Positions 25,411-33,695 are shown, numbered from the stretch's first letter. The stretch: 37,502 bases of DNA from Minisyncoccota bacterium (GCA_018646985.1 JABGTR010000010.1:1-37502), one strand, 5' to 3'. Numbers and translations: made by a program. The notes: generated by a model not told the origin, from the sequence alone.

Positions 25411-26614
25411 GCTAAGCTTCTTGTCATTATTTATCTTGGGTAGTTTTCTTTATACATTAGGAGTCATGAGAATTGGTTCCGCCATTTGGGGAGATACTCA
25501 CTATTACTATGCCTATACCAAATCTATAGTCATGGATAGGGATATAAATTTTTTTAACGAAGCCTATCAACCAGAATTTGGCTTTCCCAACCCGCCAGTC
25601 ATTTCAAAAGAAACAAATAGGGTAGAGAATATATTTTCTCCTGGAGTTTCCATCCTATGGATACCAGGATTTGCCTTAGGACAAACTTTTTCTTGGCTAG
25701 CAAATACCATTGGACTGGGCATTCCTTTAAATGGCTATAGTCTTATCACCCAGATCACAACTGGCATCACGACAGTGGGAATGGGTTTTATTGGCTTATA
25801 CTTTTTATTCTTAACAATTTCTAAGATATTTTCTAAGAAAGTAGCCTTAGTTACTTCAATTAGTCTTCTTGCCACCACTTCGCTCCTTTACTACACCATA
25901 ATTGATCCGTTTAACTCACATTCTGGTTCGTTTCTTATTTCTGCAATCGTACTCTGGATTACTACTCTGCTAAAGACTGATGAGGCCAAGAATTCAATCT
26001 GGATAAAACTAGGATTTGCCCTAGGTTGGCTAGGATTGATCAGAAATCAAGATATTTTGCTAGCCTTACCAATTTTTATTTGGATAATGTTTCAACAAAA
26101 TTCTATTTTTCAAAAGTTCTCAGCAATATTCAAGATTGGTCTTATGATCTCTCTAGTAATGAGTATTCAACTCATCACTACTTACTACTTATATGGACAA
26201 ATTCACAGCCCATATATTCTGCATGGACAGCAACTTAGTTGGCTAAACCCAGATTTTTGGCGAGTTCTATTTTCATTTAACAATGGCATCATTAACTTTT
26301 CACCTATAATCATCGCCTCTCTAATAGGACTGATCACTCTTATAAAAGAAAAGTCTGTTATCGCTAGAATTGGTTTCATCTTTTTTTTACTAGAACTTTA
26401 TGTCATTTCTAGCTGGGTCCCAGAAATTATTGGGGGACCATATGGATCGAGAATGTTTACCGCAACATTGCCTTGGCTCGGACTAGGACTAGCAAAAGTT
26501 TGGTCTTGGATAATTAATCAAAAGCAGCAGTACGGAATTATCTTTGGATCATTAATTATCCTACTATTCTTTCACAACGTCATTAGAACTATCTGGATGT
26601 TATATGTTTGGTAA
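25391..26614 (+). CDS. Multi-spanning membrane protein, probable GT-C glycosyltransferase
   Basis: A 407-residue protein with about ten hydrophobic helices. After the first helix an extracytoplasmic loop carries GDTHYYYAYTKSIV, the acidic motif position of GT-C enzymes, followed by a long loop (FGFPNPPVISKETNRVENIFSPG). Such enzymes transfer a sugar from a polyprenyl-phosphate donor to glycans or proteins. It overlaps the preceding GT2/GT-C gene by 20 nt, so the two are probably made together. The family is inferred from topology and motif, not from a strong sequence signature. Confidence 0.75.
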   Translation: MIFKTIKLSFLSLFILGSFLYTLGVMRIGSAIWGDTHYYYAYTKSIVMDRDINFFNEAYQPEFGFPNPPVISKETNRVENIFSPGVSILWIPGFALGQTFSWLANTIGLGIPLNGYSLITQITTGITTVGMGFIGLYFLFLTISKIFSKKVALVTSISLLATTSLLYYTIIDPFNSHSGSFLISAIVLWITTLLKTDEAKNSIWIKLGFALGWLGLIRNQDILLALPIFIWIMFQQNSIFQKFSAIFKIGLMISLVMSIQLITTYYLYGQIHSPYILHGQQLSWLNPDFWRVLFSFNNGIINFSPIIIASLIGLITLIKEKSVIARIGFIFFLLELYVISSWVPEIIGGPYGSRMFTATLPWLGLGLAKVWSWIINQKQQYGIIFGSLIILLFFHNVIRTIWMLYVW

Positions 26615-26637
26615 TTAAATAGTAAAATACAACCTAT

Positions 26638-27534
26638 ATGAAACTAATTTCTGGTTCTTCTAATTTACCCTTAGCACAAAGCCTAGCTAAAATTCTCAAT
26701 GTTGAACTAGTTAAAATAGAAATAAATAAATACGCCAATGATGAAAAAAGAATTAAAATCTTAGATGACGTTCAGGGAGAGAACATTACCTTAGTTCAAT
26801 CTTTCTCTAGTCCAGTTGACGAACATATTATAGAGTTCCTCCTAATTGTAGATGCCTTAGAAAGAATGGGTGCTAGAAATGTAAATGTAGTGATTCCTTG
26901 GTATGGTTACTCACTCCAAGACAAAGTCTTTGAAGATGGAGAGCCTCTTTCTGCCAAAGTAGTCGCCAATTTAATTTCAGCTAGCTATGTAAAAAGAGTC
27001 TTCTTACTAGATGTCCACAATACGAGTATCGCTGGGTTTTTCTCTGTACCCACCCATCATCTTTCAGCCATAGATTTATTTACTAAATATGCTCAAGATA
27101 ATTATGACCTCAGTCAAACCGTAATTGCCAGCCCAGATTTTGGTGGATTAAAAAGAGCTGGTAAGTTAGCTGAGTCATTAAATGTTGACTGGGTTAATAT
27201 CGATAAACAACGAAATCTTAAAACTGGAGAGATAATCCAGATGGAACTTCATGGAAGTGTTGAAGGCAAAATTGCCTTAGTATTTGATGACGTTAGCGTC
27301 TCTGGAAGTACAGTTGCTCAAGCAGCAGAAGTACTAAAAAAATCTGGAGCCAAAGAAGTTCATTTTTTAGTCACACATGGATTATTTGTGGGAGATGCTA
27401 AAGAAAAACTCAGTACTCCAGCTATAAATACAATTGTCGTCACCAACTCAATCTACCATCAACAACTACCAACTAACACTAAAGTCATTGACTGCGCCAA
27501 GCTTTTCGCAGCTCAGCTCAAAGATTGGATTTAA
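26638..27534 (+). CDS. prs: Ribose-phosphate pyrophosphokinase
   Basis: Makes PRPP from ribose 5-phosphate and ATP for nucleotide synthesis. The 298-residue protein shows GEPLSAKVVANLI, LLDVHNTSIAGFFSVPTHHL (the metal/ATP region seen as DLHADQIQGFF in well-studied enzymes), and the PRPP loop FDDVSVSGSTVAQAA near residue 214. The phosphate loop is DDVSVSGST instead of the common DDMIDTGGT, and the protein is somewhat shorter than the roughly 315-residue class I enzyme, so allosteric sites may differ. A TAAAAT at 26623 lies 9 nt before the ATG. The preferred proS start follows 7 nt after the stop. Confidence 0.9.
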   Translation: MKLISGSSNLPLAQSLAKILNVELVKIEINKYANDEKRIKILDDVQGENITLVQSFSSPVDEHIIEFLLIVDALERMGARNVNVVIPWYGYSLQDKVFEDGEPLSAKVVANLISASYVKRVFLLDVHNTSIAGFFSVPTHHLSAIDLFTKYAQDNYDLSQTVIASPDFGGLKRAGKLAESLNVDWVNIDKQRNLKTGEIIQMELHGSVEGKIALVFDDVSVSGSTVAQAAEVLKKSGAKEVHFLVTHGLFVGDAKEKLSTPAINTIVVTNSIYHQQLPTNTKVIDCAKLFAAQLKDWI

Positions 27535-27541
27535 AAAAATT

Positions 27542-29239
27542 ATGAAGTATTCACAACTACTAGGAAAAGCCACTAAAGATAAATCTAAAGACACTAAGTT
27601 TAAGAGTCACTACTATTTGACTAAGGGAGGATTCATTCGTGAATCAACTGCTGGTAGATACTATTTCTTACCACTCGGATGGCGTGTTCATCAAAAAATT
27701 CAACAAGTTATCAAAGAAGAAATGGATAAAGCTGGTGCTCAAGAAATGATTACTCCAGTTTTACATCCTCTAGAACTTTGGCAAGAAACTAACCGAACTA
27801 ACTCAGCTGGATTTGAACTAACTACTCTAAAGGACAGACGTGGAGCTAAATTTGCTCTAGGTGGCACTGCCGAAGAAATGTTTGTTGATTTAGTTCGTAA
27901 ATTTCAACTCAGCTATAAAGATCTTCCTTTTAATGTTTACCAATTTTCAACTAAGTTTCGCGATGAGTTACGTGCCAGAGGTGGCTTACTCAGAGTTAGA
28001 GAGTTTACAATGAAGGATGCTTATTCTTTTCACGCTAGTGAGGATGACTTCAAACTTGAATACGAAGTAATGGCCAAAACATATACTAAGATTTTTGACC
28101 GCCTAGGTCTAAAAACTCTTAAAGTAGATGCTGATAACGGCTATATTGGCGGGGAATACTGCCATGAGTTCCAAGTAGAGTGTGAGTTAGGAGAGGGTAG
28201 GTTTTTCGTTTCAAAAGATGAAAGCTATATCGCTCATGAAGATGTAGCCGAATTTAATCTAGAAGCAGTTAATCCAAACGAGGAGGTGAAAGAGTTTGAA
28301 ATTATTGATCAACCAGAGTGGGTCCAAACCATGGATCACAACATCAAACACTATGGAAAAGATAAAAGACATTTCTTAAAAAATGTGGTTTATAAAACAG
28401 ATCAAGGTCAAATAATTATTGTTAGCATTAGAGGTGATTTGGATGTTAACCCAATTAAACTTCAACACTTGTTAAATAAACAACCTAATTTGACTGTTTA
28501 TCAACTAGAAGGCGCAACTAATGAAGATTTGGCTAAGATAGGCACAAAAACTGGCTATGTTCACTCGTGGGGGCATGAAGGTGCTACTTATGTTGCTGAC
28601 GATTCTTTAAAAACTGTCACTAACTTTACTGGTGGGCAAAAAGAAGAAACTACCGATAGTTTTAACGTCAACTACGGCCGAGATTTCAAGCATGATATCG
28701 AGGGAGATACAGCCATGGCCCAAGATGGATTCTTAGCTCCAGATGGCAAGAGCAAGTTAATTGAGAAGCGAGGCATTGAAGTCGGAAATATCTTCCAACT
28801 CGGTCTTCATTACACTAAACTCATGGCTGGTGCTACTTTTACTGACCAAGACGGACAAGAAAAACCATACTACATGGGCTGCTACGGAATTGGCCTAGGC
28901 CGCACTATGGCTAGTATTATTGAAAAACATCATGATGATCGAGGTATCGTCTGGCCAGAAGCAGTTGCCCCTTTTCAGGCTCAGCTAATATCACTAGCTG
29001 GTGCTGAGGAAAAAGCTGAAGATGTCTATAATCAGCTCATCAAAGCCGGCGTAGAGGTATTGTGGGATAACCGAGAGGGAAGTGCTGGTGTTAAATTTGC
29101 TGACGCTGACCTAATTGGAAACCCAGTTCGACTAGTTGTTTCTCCTCGGACTAAAGATCAAATTGAATGGAAAAAGAGAACTAGTAAAGAAACAGAGTTA
29201 TTAGATCTGGAAACAGTTATTAAAAAACTAACTGACTAA
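27542..29239 (+). CDS. proS: Prolyl-tRNA synthetase
   Basis: Class IIa synthetase, 565 residues from the preferred ATG at 27542 (MKYSQLLGKATKD). The ORF-track start at 27434 lies inside prs and adds 36 unrelated residues. Motif 1 lies around AGRYYFLPLGWRVHQKI, and motif 2 is FRDELRARGGLLRVREFTMKDAY. A full insertion domain (about residues 190-365), the YbaK-like editing module of bacterial ProRS, follows and contains GGEYCHEF. Motif 3 is CYGIGLGRTMASIIE. The anticodon-binding domain closes the protein. It ends with TAATG coupling to the next gene. Confidence 0.94.
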   Translation: MKYSQLLGKATKDKSKDTKFKSHYYLTKGGFIRESTAGRYYFLPLGWRVHQKIQQVIKEEMDKAGAQEMITPVLHPLELWQETNRTNSAGFELTTLKDRRGAKFALGGTAEEMFVDLVRKFQLSYKDLPFNVYQFSTKFRDELRARGGLLRVREFTMKDAYSFHASEDDFKLEYEVMAKTYTKIFDRLGLKTLKVDADNGYIGGEYCHEFQVECELGEGRFFVSKDESYIAHEDVAEFNLEAVNPNEEVKEFEIIDQPEWVQTMDHNIKHYGKDKRHFLKNVVYKTDQGQIIIVSIRGDLDVNPIKLQHLLNKQPNLTVYQLEGATNEDLAKIGTKTGYVHSWGHEGATYVADDSLKTVTNFTGGQKEETTDSFNVNYGRDFKHDIEGDTAMAQDGFLAPDGKSKLIEKRGIEVGNIFQLGLHYTKLMAGATFTDQDGQEKPYYMGCYGIGLGRTMASIIEKHHDDRGIVWPEAVAPFQAQLISLAGAEEKAEDVYNQLIKAGVEVLWDNREGSAGVKFADADLIGNPVRLVVSPRTKDQIEWKKRTSKETELLDLETVIKKLTD

Positions 29240-29601
29240 TGGATAAAAACTATAAGAATCTAGTCTTCACTAACCACGCCTTAGAAAGATTGAGACTTAG
29301 ATCAGTTTCTAGAAATCAAGTGTGGCAAGTTATAGCCTCTCCAGATAAAAAATTTCCCAGCAACAAACTCCAGCAGATTAAATTTACTGGCATAGTTAAC
29401 CATCGTAATATTCAGTTAGTTGCTAAACATCTACCTGATCAAAACAAATGGCTTATTGTCTCTGTCTGGGTTAGGGGAGAAGATGACCCAACTCCATTAA
29501 TGTGGAAAATTATTACTCTGCCTTTCAAAATTGCTGCAAAAATTGCAACTATTATTTTATCCTATATAAGAAAATACCTACTTGAGAAAAATAAATTATA
29601 A
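29239..29601 (+). CDS. DUF4258-like protein with C-terminal membrane helix
   Basis: A 120-residue protein. Residues 8-80 resemble the DUF4258 pattern: FTNHALERLRLRSVSRNQVWQVIASPDK, then a beta segment ending WLIVSVWVRGEDD. This small fold is related in shape to RelE/BrnT-like toxins, but no antitoxin partner is next to it. Residues about 92-115 (IITLPFKIAAKIATIILSYI) form one hydrophobic helix, unusual for the family. Its ATG overlaps the proS stop by one base, so it is translationally coupled. Function unknown; the family call is moderate. Confidence 0.65.
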   Translation: MDKNYKNLVFTNHALERLRLRSVSRNQVWQVIASPDKKFPSNKLQQIKFTGIVNHRNIQLVAKHLPDQNKWLIVSVWVRGEDDPTPLMWKIITLPFKIAAKIATIILSYIRKYLLEKNKL

Positions 29602-29723
29602 ACGGCTCATTCAATCCTTTTTGCTGCTGTTCACTTTCTACAACATACCATATATTACTAGATACAACCCGGTGAGGGAATGACTCACTACAACTGATCT
29701 CAACTACTCGTAGATGAAGACTT

Positions 29724-29751
29724 TTGTGGTGAGTTACCTTTGTTGTATACT
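29724..29751 (+). promoter_or_regulatory. Promoter of the DHH/MYG1-like gene
   Basis: TTGTGG, a 16-nt spacer and TATACT. The -10 box ends 7 nt before the ATG at 29759, so the mRNA would begin at or next to the start codon. This argues for 29759 over the upstream ORF start. Apart from this promoter, the gap 29602-29758 holds only a weak GTGAG/CTCAC hairpin near 29674. Confidence 0.55.
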
Positions 29752-29758
29752 CCAGATT

Positions 29759-30634
29759 ATGAACAGAAAACTAATCGTCACCCATCATGCTCCAGATTTA
29801 GATGCAATTGGTGCATCCTGGCTACTCAAAACATTTGATGCACAGCACTATGGGAATGCTAAATTTGCTTTTGTTAACCCAGGATCAACGATTAAGTCGT
29901 CAGAGGTAGAAAAGCTAGAGATTGACACCGATGATGTAACCCACGTTGATACAGGACTCGGAAAGTTTGATCACCATCAGCCAGAAAGAGGTCATGATCA
30001 TAGTAGCGCTGCTTCGTTAGTTTTTGAGTATCTTTGCCAAATCCATCCTGATCTTGAAGATGATCACGCTCTAGACATATTGGTCGACTTCATCACTGAG
30101 ATTGACCACTTTGGAGAAATCTATTGGCCTGAAGCTGATCATGATCGCTACAACTTCATGCTTCATGAAATTATTCGGGGGTTAGAGTTTGTCGGCATTC
30201 ACAATGATGAATCTCAGCTTCATTTTGGCTTCACTTGTCTAGATGGCATTTATTCAGCTCTAAAACAGCATGTTAAAGCTAAAGACATTCTAAAAAATAA
30301 GGCGGAGTATTTCCAAACAAAACTAGGTAAATGCATGGCTGTAGAAACTAAGAATGATGACACTTTAAAACTAGCTCAGAAGTATGGAGCCGTAATAGCA
30401 ATTAGAAAAGACTCTTCGGGTGGACATATTCGTATCAAAGCTCGACCAGATGCAGAGCTAGATTTAAAAGATCTGGCCGATGAAATTAAATTAATTGACT
30501 CTACTGGAACTTGGTACTACCACCCCAGCGGAAAGATGCTCATCAATGGCTCTAGAAAACATCGCCAACAAAAAGCCAGCCCCCTTTCATTAGAACAAGT
30601 AATAGAACTAGTTAAAAAGGTTTATGGAAACTAA
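29759..30634 (+). CDS. MYG1/DHH-like putative metal-dependent phosphoesterase
   Basis: A 291-residue protein from the ATG at 29759 (MNRKLIVTHHAPDLDAIGA). The ORF track begins 45 nt earlier, upstream of the promoter. Metal-site motifs are visible: THHAPDLDAIGASW, VDTGLGKFDHHQPE (the DHH-type DHH is present), and a later FITEIDHFGEI. These fit the MYG1/UPF0160 and DHH-DHHA-like hydrolases. The C-terminal GGHIRIKARPDAELDLKDLA may bind substrate. It overlaps HIT by 11 nt. A nucleotide or RNA-end substrate is plausible but not shown. Confidence 0.75.
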   Translation: MNRKLIVTHHAPDLDAIGASWLLKTFDAQHYGNAKFAFVNPGSTIKSSEVEKLEIDTDDVTHVDTGLGKFDHHQPERGHDHSSAASLVFEYLCQIHPDLEDDHALDILVDFITEIDHFGEIYWPEADHDRYNFMLHEIIRGLEFVGIHNDESQLHFGFTCLDGIYSALKQHVKAKDILKNKAEYFQTKLGKCMAVETKNDDTLKLAQKYGAVIAIRKDSSGGHIRIKARPDAELDLKDLADEIKLIDSTGTWYYHPSGKMLINGSRKHRQQKASPLSLEQVIELVKKVYGN

Positions 30635-31100
30635 AAACTGCATCTTCTGTCAAATAGTGGATAAAAAAATGCCAGCTCATGTAGTTTGGGAAGATGAGAC
30701 TCACTTGGCTTTTTTATCAATATTTCCTAATACTAAAGGTTTTACTGTAGTTATTCCTAAAGAACATTGTGAGAGTTATGCTTTTGCACAAAGCGACCAA
30801 GTGTTAACCAGCTTAATAATTGCCACTAAAAAAGTAGCTAACATTCTTGATAACTATTTTGAAGATGTTGGTAGAACCGGAATGTTCTTTGAGGGTTACG
30901 GCGTAGATCATCTTCATAGTAAATTATTCCCCATGCATGGCACGGGAGATATGAAGAAATGGGCTAATATTGAAAGTGAAGAAACAGATCAGTTCTTTGA
31001 GCTCTACCCAGGCTACCTATGCTCGAATAGCTCTCATAGAGCAGCCGATGAACAATTAATAAATCTAGCTAGAGAAATCAGAAAGTCATATCAAGACTGA
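30624..31100 (+). CDS. HIT-family protein with altered histidine triad
   Basis: A 158-residue nucleotide hydrolase/transferase-like protein. The N-terminus NCIFCQIVDKKMPAHVVWED with its CxxC pair and FPNTKGFTVVIPKEH are typical of the HIT family. The active-site motif, normally H-x-H-x-H-x-x, reads DHLHSKLFPMHG. The first two histidines (including the nucleophile position) are kept, but the third is Lys. A C-terminal extension of about 50 residues follows. It overlaps the MYG1-like gene by 11 nt, suggesting joint nucleotide handling. Confidence 0.87.
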   Translation: METKNCIFCQIVDKKMPAHVVWEDETHLAFLSIFPNTKGFTVVIPKEHCESYAFAQSDQVLTSLIIATKKVANILDNYFEDVGRTGMFFEGYGVDHLHSKLFPMHGTGDMKKWANIESEETDQFFELYPGYLCSNSSHRAADEQLINLAREIRKSYQD

Positions 31101-31125
31101 CATTTTTTCAGGATTGATGTATAAT
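31097..31125 (+). promoter_or_regulatory. Promoter of rpsU
   Basis: CTGACA, an exact 17-nt spacer and TATAAT form the best sigma70-type promoter in the window. The -35 box overlaps the HIT stop codon. The start point would be around 31132, just before the ATG at 31138. Confidence 0.75.
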
Positions 31126-31137
31126 TCAAAACCTATT

Positions 31138-31422
31138 ATGCCAATCGTAATCAAAACACAAAAAGGTGACTCCACCAGAGATTTAATTCGCCAGTTTAAA
31201 AAAGCAACTGCTGCGACTGATATCGTTAATAAAGTTAAAGACCGTCGTTTTTACGTCAAACCGGCTCAACAAATGAATATTCTTAAAAGTCAAAAGAGAC
31301 GCCTTAAAAATAAAATTCGCAGCCTAAAGAAAATGAAGAATATTTCTCCTCGAGTTATTGCCTACTTAACTGAACGACTTTCTGAAAATAAAGAAAAACC
31401 TGAAAAAAAGCAAAGATCTTAA
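31138..31422 (+). CDS. rpsU: Small ribosomal subunit protein bS21
   Basis: A 94-residue, strongly basic protein with the bS21 pattern: MPIVIKTQKGDSTRDLIRQFKKA, then VKDRRFYVKPAQQ (family: RREFYEKP) and a Lys/Arg-rich helix. The C-terminal tail (LTERLSENKEKPEKKQRS) is longer than in E. coli. The ORF-track start (TTG at 31114) lies within the promoter; the ATG at 31138 begins the family sequence. There is no Shine-Dalgarno and the leader is very short. The last 4 nt overlap the convergent coiled-coil gene. Confidence 0.92.
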   Translation: MPIVIKTQKGDSTRDLIRQFKKATAATDIVNKVKDRRFYVKPAQQMNILKSQKRRLKNKIRSLKKMKNISPRVIAYLTERLSENKEKPEKKQRS

Positions 31423-31889
31423 CTTCTCTTTGGCTTAGCTTTAATTTTTGCTTGGACTCTGTACTCCCATTGATCACCATCGCTGGTGTCGAAACTAGTT
31501 GAGTTTGTCATTCGATAGTGATTAACTAAATGATTGCTCAAAGACTCTTGCGTTTCTTTTTCTCTTTCCCTCAATTCTTTAATTTTAATCTGCAGATCAA
31601 CCACCTGTGGCTCTAATTGCAAACCAGATTTTCTCTCCTTAACTTTATTTTTAGACTCAATAGCCTGTTCTTCTACCTCTGCTAGCTGAACATCATTTTC
31701 AAAATAATTCTTCAACATTTGGCGATGATTCTTCAACTCCTCCTTAAACTCATCTAGCTTGTTGGCATTCCGCTCAATAACTTTTTCTAAAGATTGGAGT
31801 GTTTCTGCAAACTGATCAGACTGCTGCGACTCATCTAAAGCTTGGCTGGCTAAATCTTGACTCTTTTGGGGTGGGGTTTGATTATTCAT
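31419..31889 (-). CDS. Hypothetical coiled-coil protein
   Basis: A 156-residue hydrophilic protein. Residues about 25-120 are a heptad-like, Glu/Lys/Gln-rich segment (LEKVIERNANKLDEFKEELKNH) predicted to form a long coiled coil. A short C-terminal part (GDQWEYRVQAKIKAKPKRS) has beta and basic character. There is no signal or membrane segment. It is convergent with rpsU and divergent from pyk. I do not recognise the family. Confidence 0.65.
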   Translation of the reverse strand: MNNQTPPQKSQDLASQALDESQQSDQFAETLQSLEKVIERNANKLDEFKEELKNHRQMLKNYFENDVQLAEVEEQAIESKNKVKERKSGLQLEPQVVDLQIKIKELREREKETQESLSNHLVNHYRMTNSTSFDTSDGDQWEYRVQAKIKAKPKRS

Positions 31890-32039
31890 ATTTTCACTTT
31901 ACAGACTAACAAATCTTCTGGCAATAGTTACTTATTTAGAAATTAGTGATAATCATTTATAATATGTTCTTTCCAAAATAATATAAGATAAGAAATTAAT
32001 AAGAAAATCTAGTATAGTTAATATCAGAAAGATCCAACT

Positions 32040-33449
32040 ATGAGAAACCAGAAATCAACAAAAATTGTAGCTACCATCGGACCCGCTACAGAATCAGTAG
32101 AAACATTAACAGCCCTCATCAAAGCTGGTATGAATGTAGCCCGCTTTAACACCAAGCATGCTACCCCAGAATGGCACGACGAAAAAATGAAGAGAGTTCG
32201 AAAAATTTCTGAGGATCTAGACATGGCTGTAGGGATTTTAATTGATCTTCAAGGACCTGAAGTCAGAATAGATTTGCCAGAAGAAAAATCATTCTTAGTT
32301 AAAAGTGGGGAAAAAGCTATCTTCACCAGTAATACTGAAAAAAAAGATGACAAAGTAGCCCACATCCCTCAAGAGGTTATTGATTGTATGTCGGAAGATA
32401 GTCTCATTTTACTTGATGATGGAGCTTGTGAGTTCATTGTCACAGATGTTTCTGATACTGAAATTAAGGTTGAAGCCGTTGTTGATTGTGAAGTTAAGCA
32501 TCGTAAAACCATGAATACCCCTGGAACTATCTTGGGCATGCCTTCAATTACACCCAGAGACATTGACTACCTAGACAATATTGATTCAGAATTAATTGAT
32601 TACGTAGGACTATCTTTTGTAAGAGACACTAAAGACATTGAAAACTTAAAAGAAGAACTGAGTAAAAGAAATATTGATGCAGCGATTATCTCTAAAATTG
32701 AAAACCAAGCAGCTCTAGACAACTTAGATGAAATCATTGCCGAATCAGATGCCATCATGATCGCCAGGGGAGATTTGGGAGTTGAGGTTGAGTATCAACA
32801 ATTAGTTTTTTGGCAAAAAGAGATTATCCGCAAATGTCGTTATGCTGCTAAACCTGTTATCACAGCCACTCAGATGCTCAAATCAATGGTTGATAGCCCT
32901 CGTCCCACTAGAGCAGAAGTAAGTGATGTCGCCAACGCTGTTTACGATGGGACAGATGCGGTGATGCTTTCAGAAGAAACAACTATTGGAAAATACCCAG
33001 TCAAATCTGTTGAAACTCAAGCTGAAATTTCTCTATACAATGAGGGGAAAACTTCTCATGAAATGGAATGGCCAAAAAATATAGATAGTAGTTTGAATAT
33101 TACTTCCAACGCCGCCAACTTGCTTTTTCATAGTGAGCAGCAAATTGATAAAATTGTTTGTCTGACTGAAACCGGTCGCACTGTTAGGCTAATTTCTAGA
33201 TTCAGACCAACACAACCAATTTATGCAATTACACATTTGCCAGATACGTATCATCGTCTTTCACTTACCTATGGAGCAAAACCATATCTAATCGATTTTC
33301 CAGATGGAAAGATTGAGTTGGGCGAGGAATTAATCAAAAAGTTTGAACAAGAAGGTATTACTAAAAAAGGTGAGACCGTGCTCTTTATTCACGGCACAGT
33401 TTGGAAGAAACCTGGCTTAACCAATACACTATCTTTAATCAATACATAA
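32040..33449 (+). CDS. pyk: Pyruvate kinase
   Basis: Final glycolytic enzyme, PEP + ADP to pyruvate + ATP, 469 residues. The N-terminus STKIVATIGPATES, the catalytic lysine region ISKIENQAALDNL, the metal loop MIARGDLGVEV and the C-terminal KPVITATQMLKSM are all in order. Where muscle-type enzymes have NFSHG, this one has NTKHA, and DTKGPE is DLQGPE. Two residues that normally hold the monovalent cation are therefore changed. A TATAGT about 21 nt upstream is a plausible -10 box, and AGAAAGA may be a weak ribosome binding site. The 150-nt gap upstream is AT-rich and otherwise featureless. Confidence 0.95.
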   Translation: MRNQKSTKIVATIGPATESVETLTALIKAGMNVARFNTKHATPEWHDEKMKRVRKISEDLDMAVGILIDLQGPEVRIDLPEEKSFLVKSGEKAIFTSNTEKKDDKVAHIPQEVIDCMSEDSLILLDDGACEFIVTDVSDTEIKVEAVVDCEVKHRKTMNTPGTILGMPSITPRDIDYLDNIDSELIDYVGLSFVRDTKDIENLKEELSKRNIDAAIISKIENQAALDNLDEIIAESDAIMIARGDLGVEVEYQQLVFWQKEIIRKCRYAAKPVITATQMLKSMVDSPRPTRAEVSDVANAVYDGTDAVMLSEETTIGKYPVKSVETQAEISLYNEGKTSHEMEWPKNIDSSLNITSNAANLLFHSEQQIDKIVCLTETGRTVRLISRFRPTQPIYAITHLPDTYHRLSLTYGAKPYLIDFPDGKIELGEELIKKFEQEGITKKGETVLFIHGTVWKKPGLTNTLSLINT

Positions 33450-33458
33450 TTTCTGATA

Positions 33459-33472
33459 TTCTATATATAGAA
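33459..33472. promoter_or_regulatory. 14-bp palindrome upstream of the lysine-rich gene
   Basis: TTCTATATATAGAA is a perfect palindrome 32 nt before the ATG at 33505 and contains a possible -10 core. It may be an operator or simply an AT-rich promoter element. Confidence 0.35.
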
Positions 33473-33504
33473 CATTCATTAATATGTATGGAAGGAAATC
33501 TGCC

Positions 33505-33693
33505 ATGAGTAAAAAAGGTAAAGGACTATTCGCTTTGTTGACTGGTGTTGCTGCTGGAGCAGCAGCCATGTTCCTAAGTAAAGAAGAAAATAGGACCAAG
33601 ACTGTTAAGGCAGCTAAGAAGGCTAAAACTTCAGCTAAAAAAGCTGTGAGAACTGCAAAAAGAAAAGTTGCTACAAAAAAAACTAAAAAATAA
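33505..33693 (+). CDS. Small YtxH-like protein with histone-H1-like lysine-rich tail
   Basis: A 62-residue protein from the ATG at 33505, chosen because GGAAGG lies 9 nt upstream; the ORF-track start at 33484 has no such site. Residues 6-23 form one short hydrophobic helix (GLFALLTGVAAGAAAMFL) followed by SKEENR, as in YtxH-type small membrane proteins. The remaining 38 residues are Lys/Ala/Arg/Thr repeats (AKKAKTSAKKAVRTAKRK) like the tail of histone H1. It could tether DNA or another polyanion to the membrane (inference). It ends 2 nt from the convergent GT-C gene. Confidence 0.7.
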   Translation: MSKKGKGLFALLTGVAAGAAAMFLSKEENRTKTVKAAKKAKTSAKKAVRTAKRKVATKKTKK

Positions 33694-33695
33694 AA

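Noticed and set aside
27434-27541. Extended start of proS
   Set aside because: It lies inside prs and adds residues unlike any ProRS; the ATG at 27542 fits the family.
29602-29758. Small RNA gene
   Set aside because: Only a weak 5-bp hairpin and the promoter of the next gene are visible; no terminator or known family.
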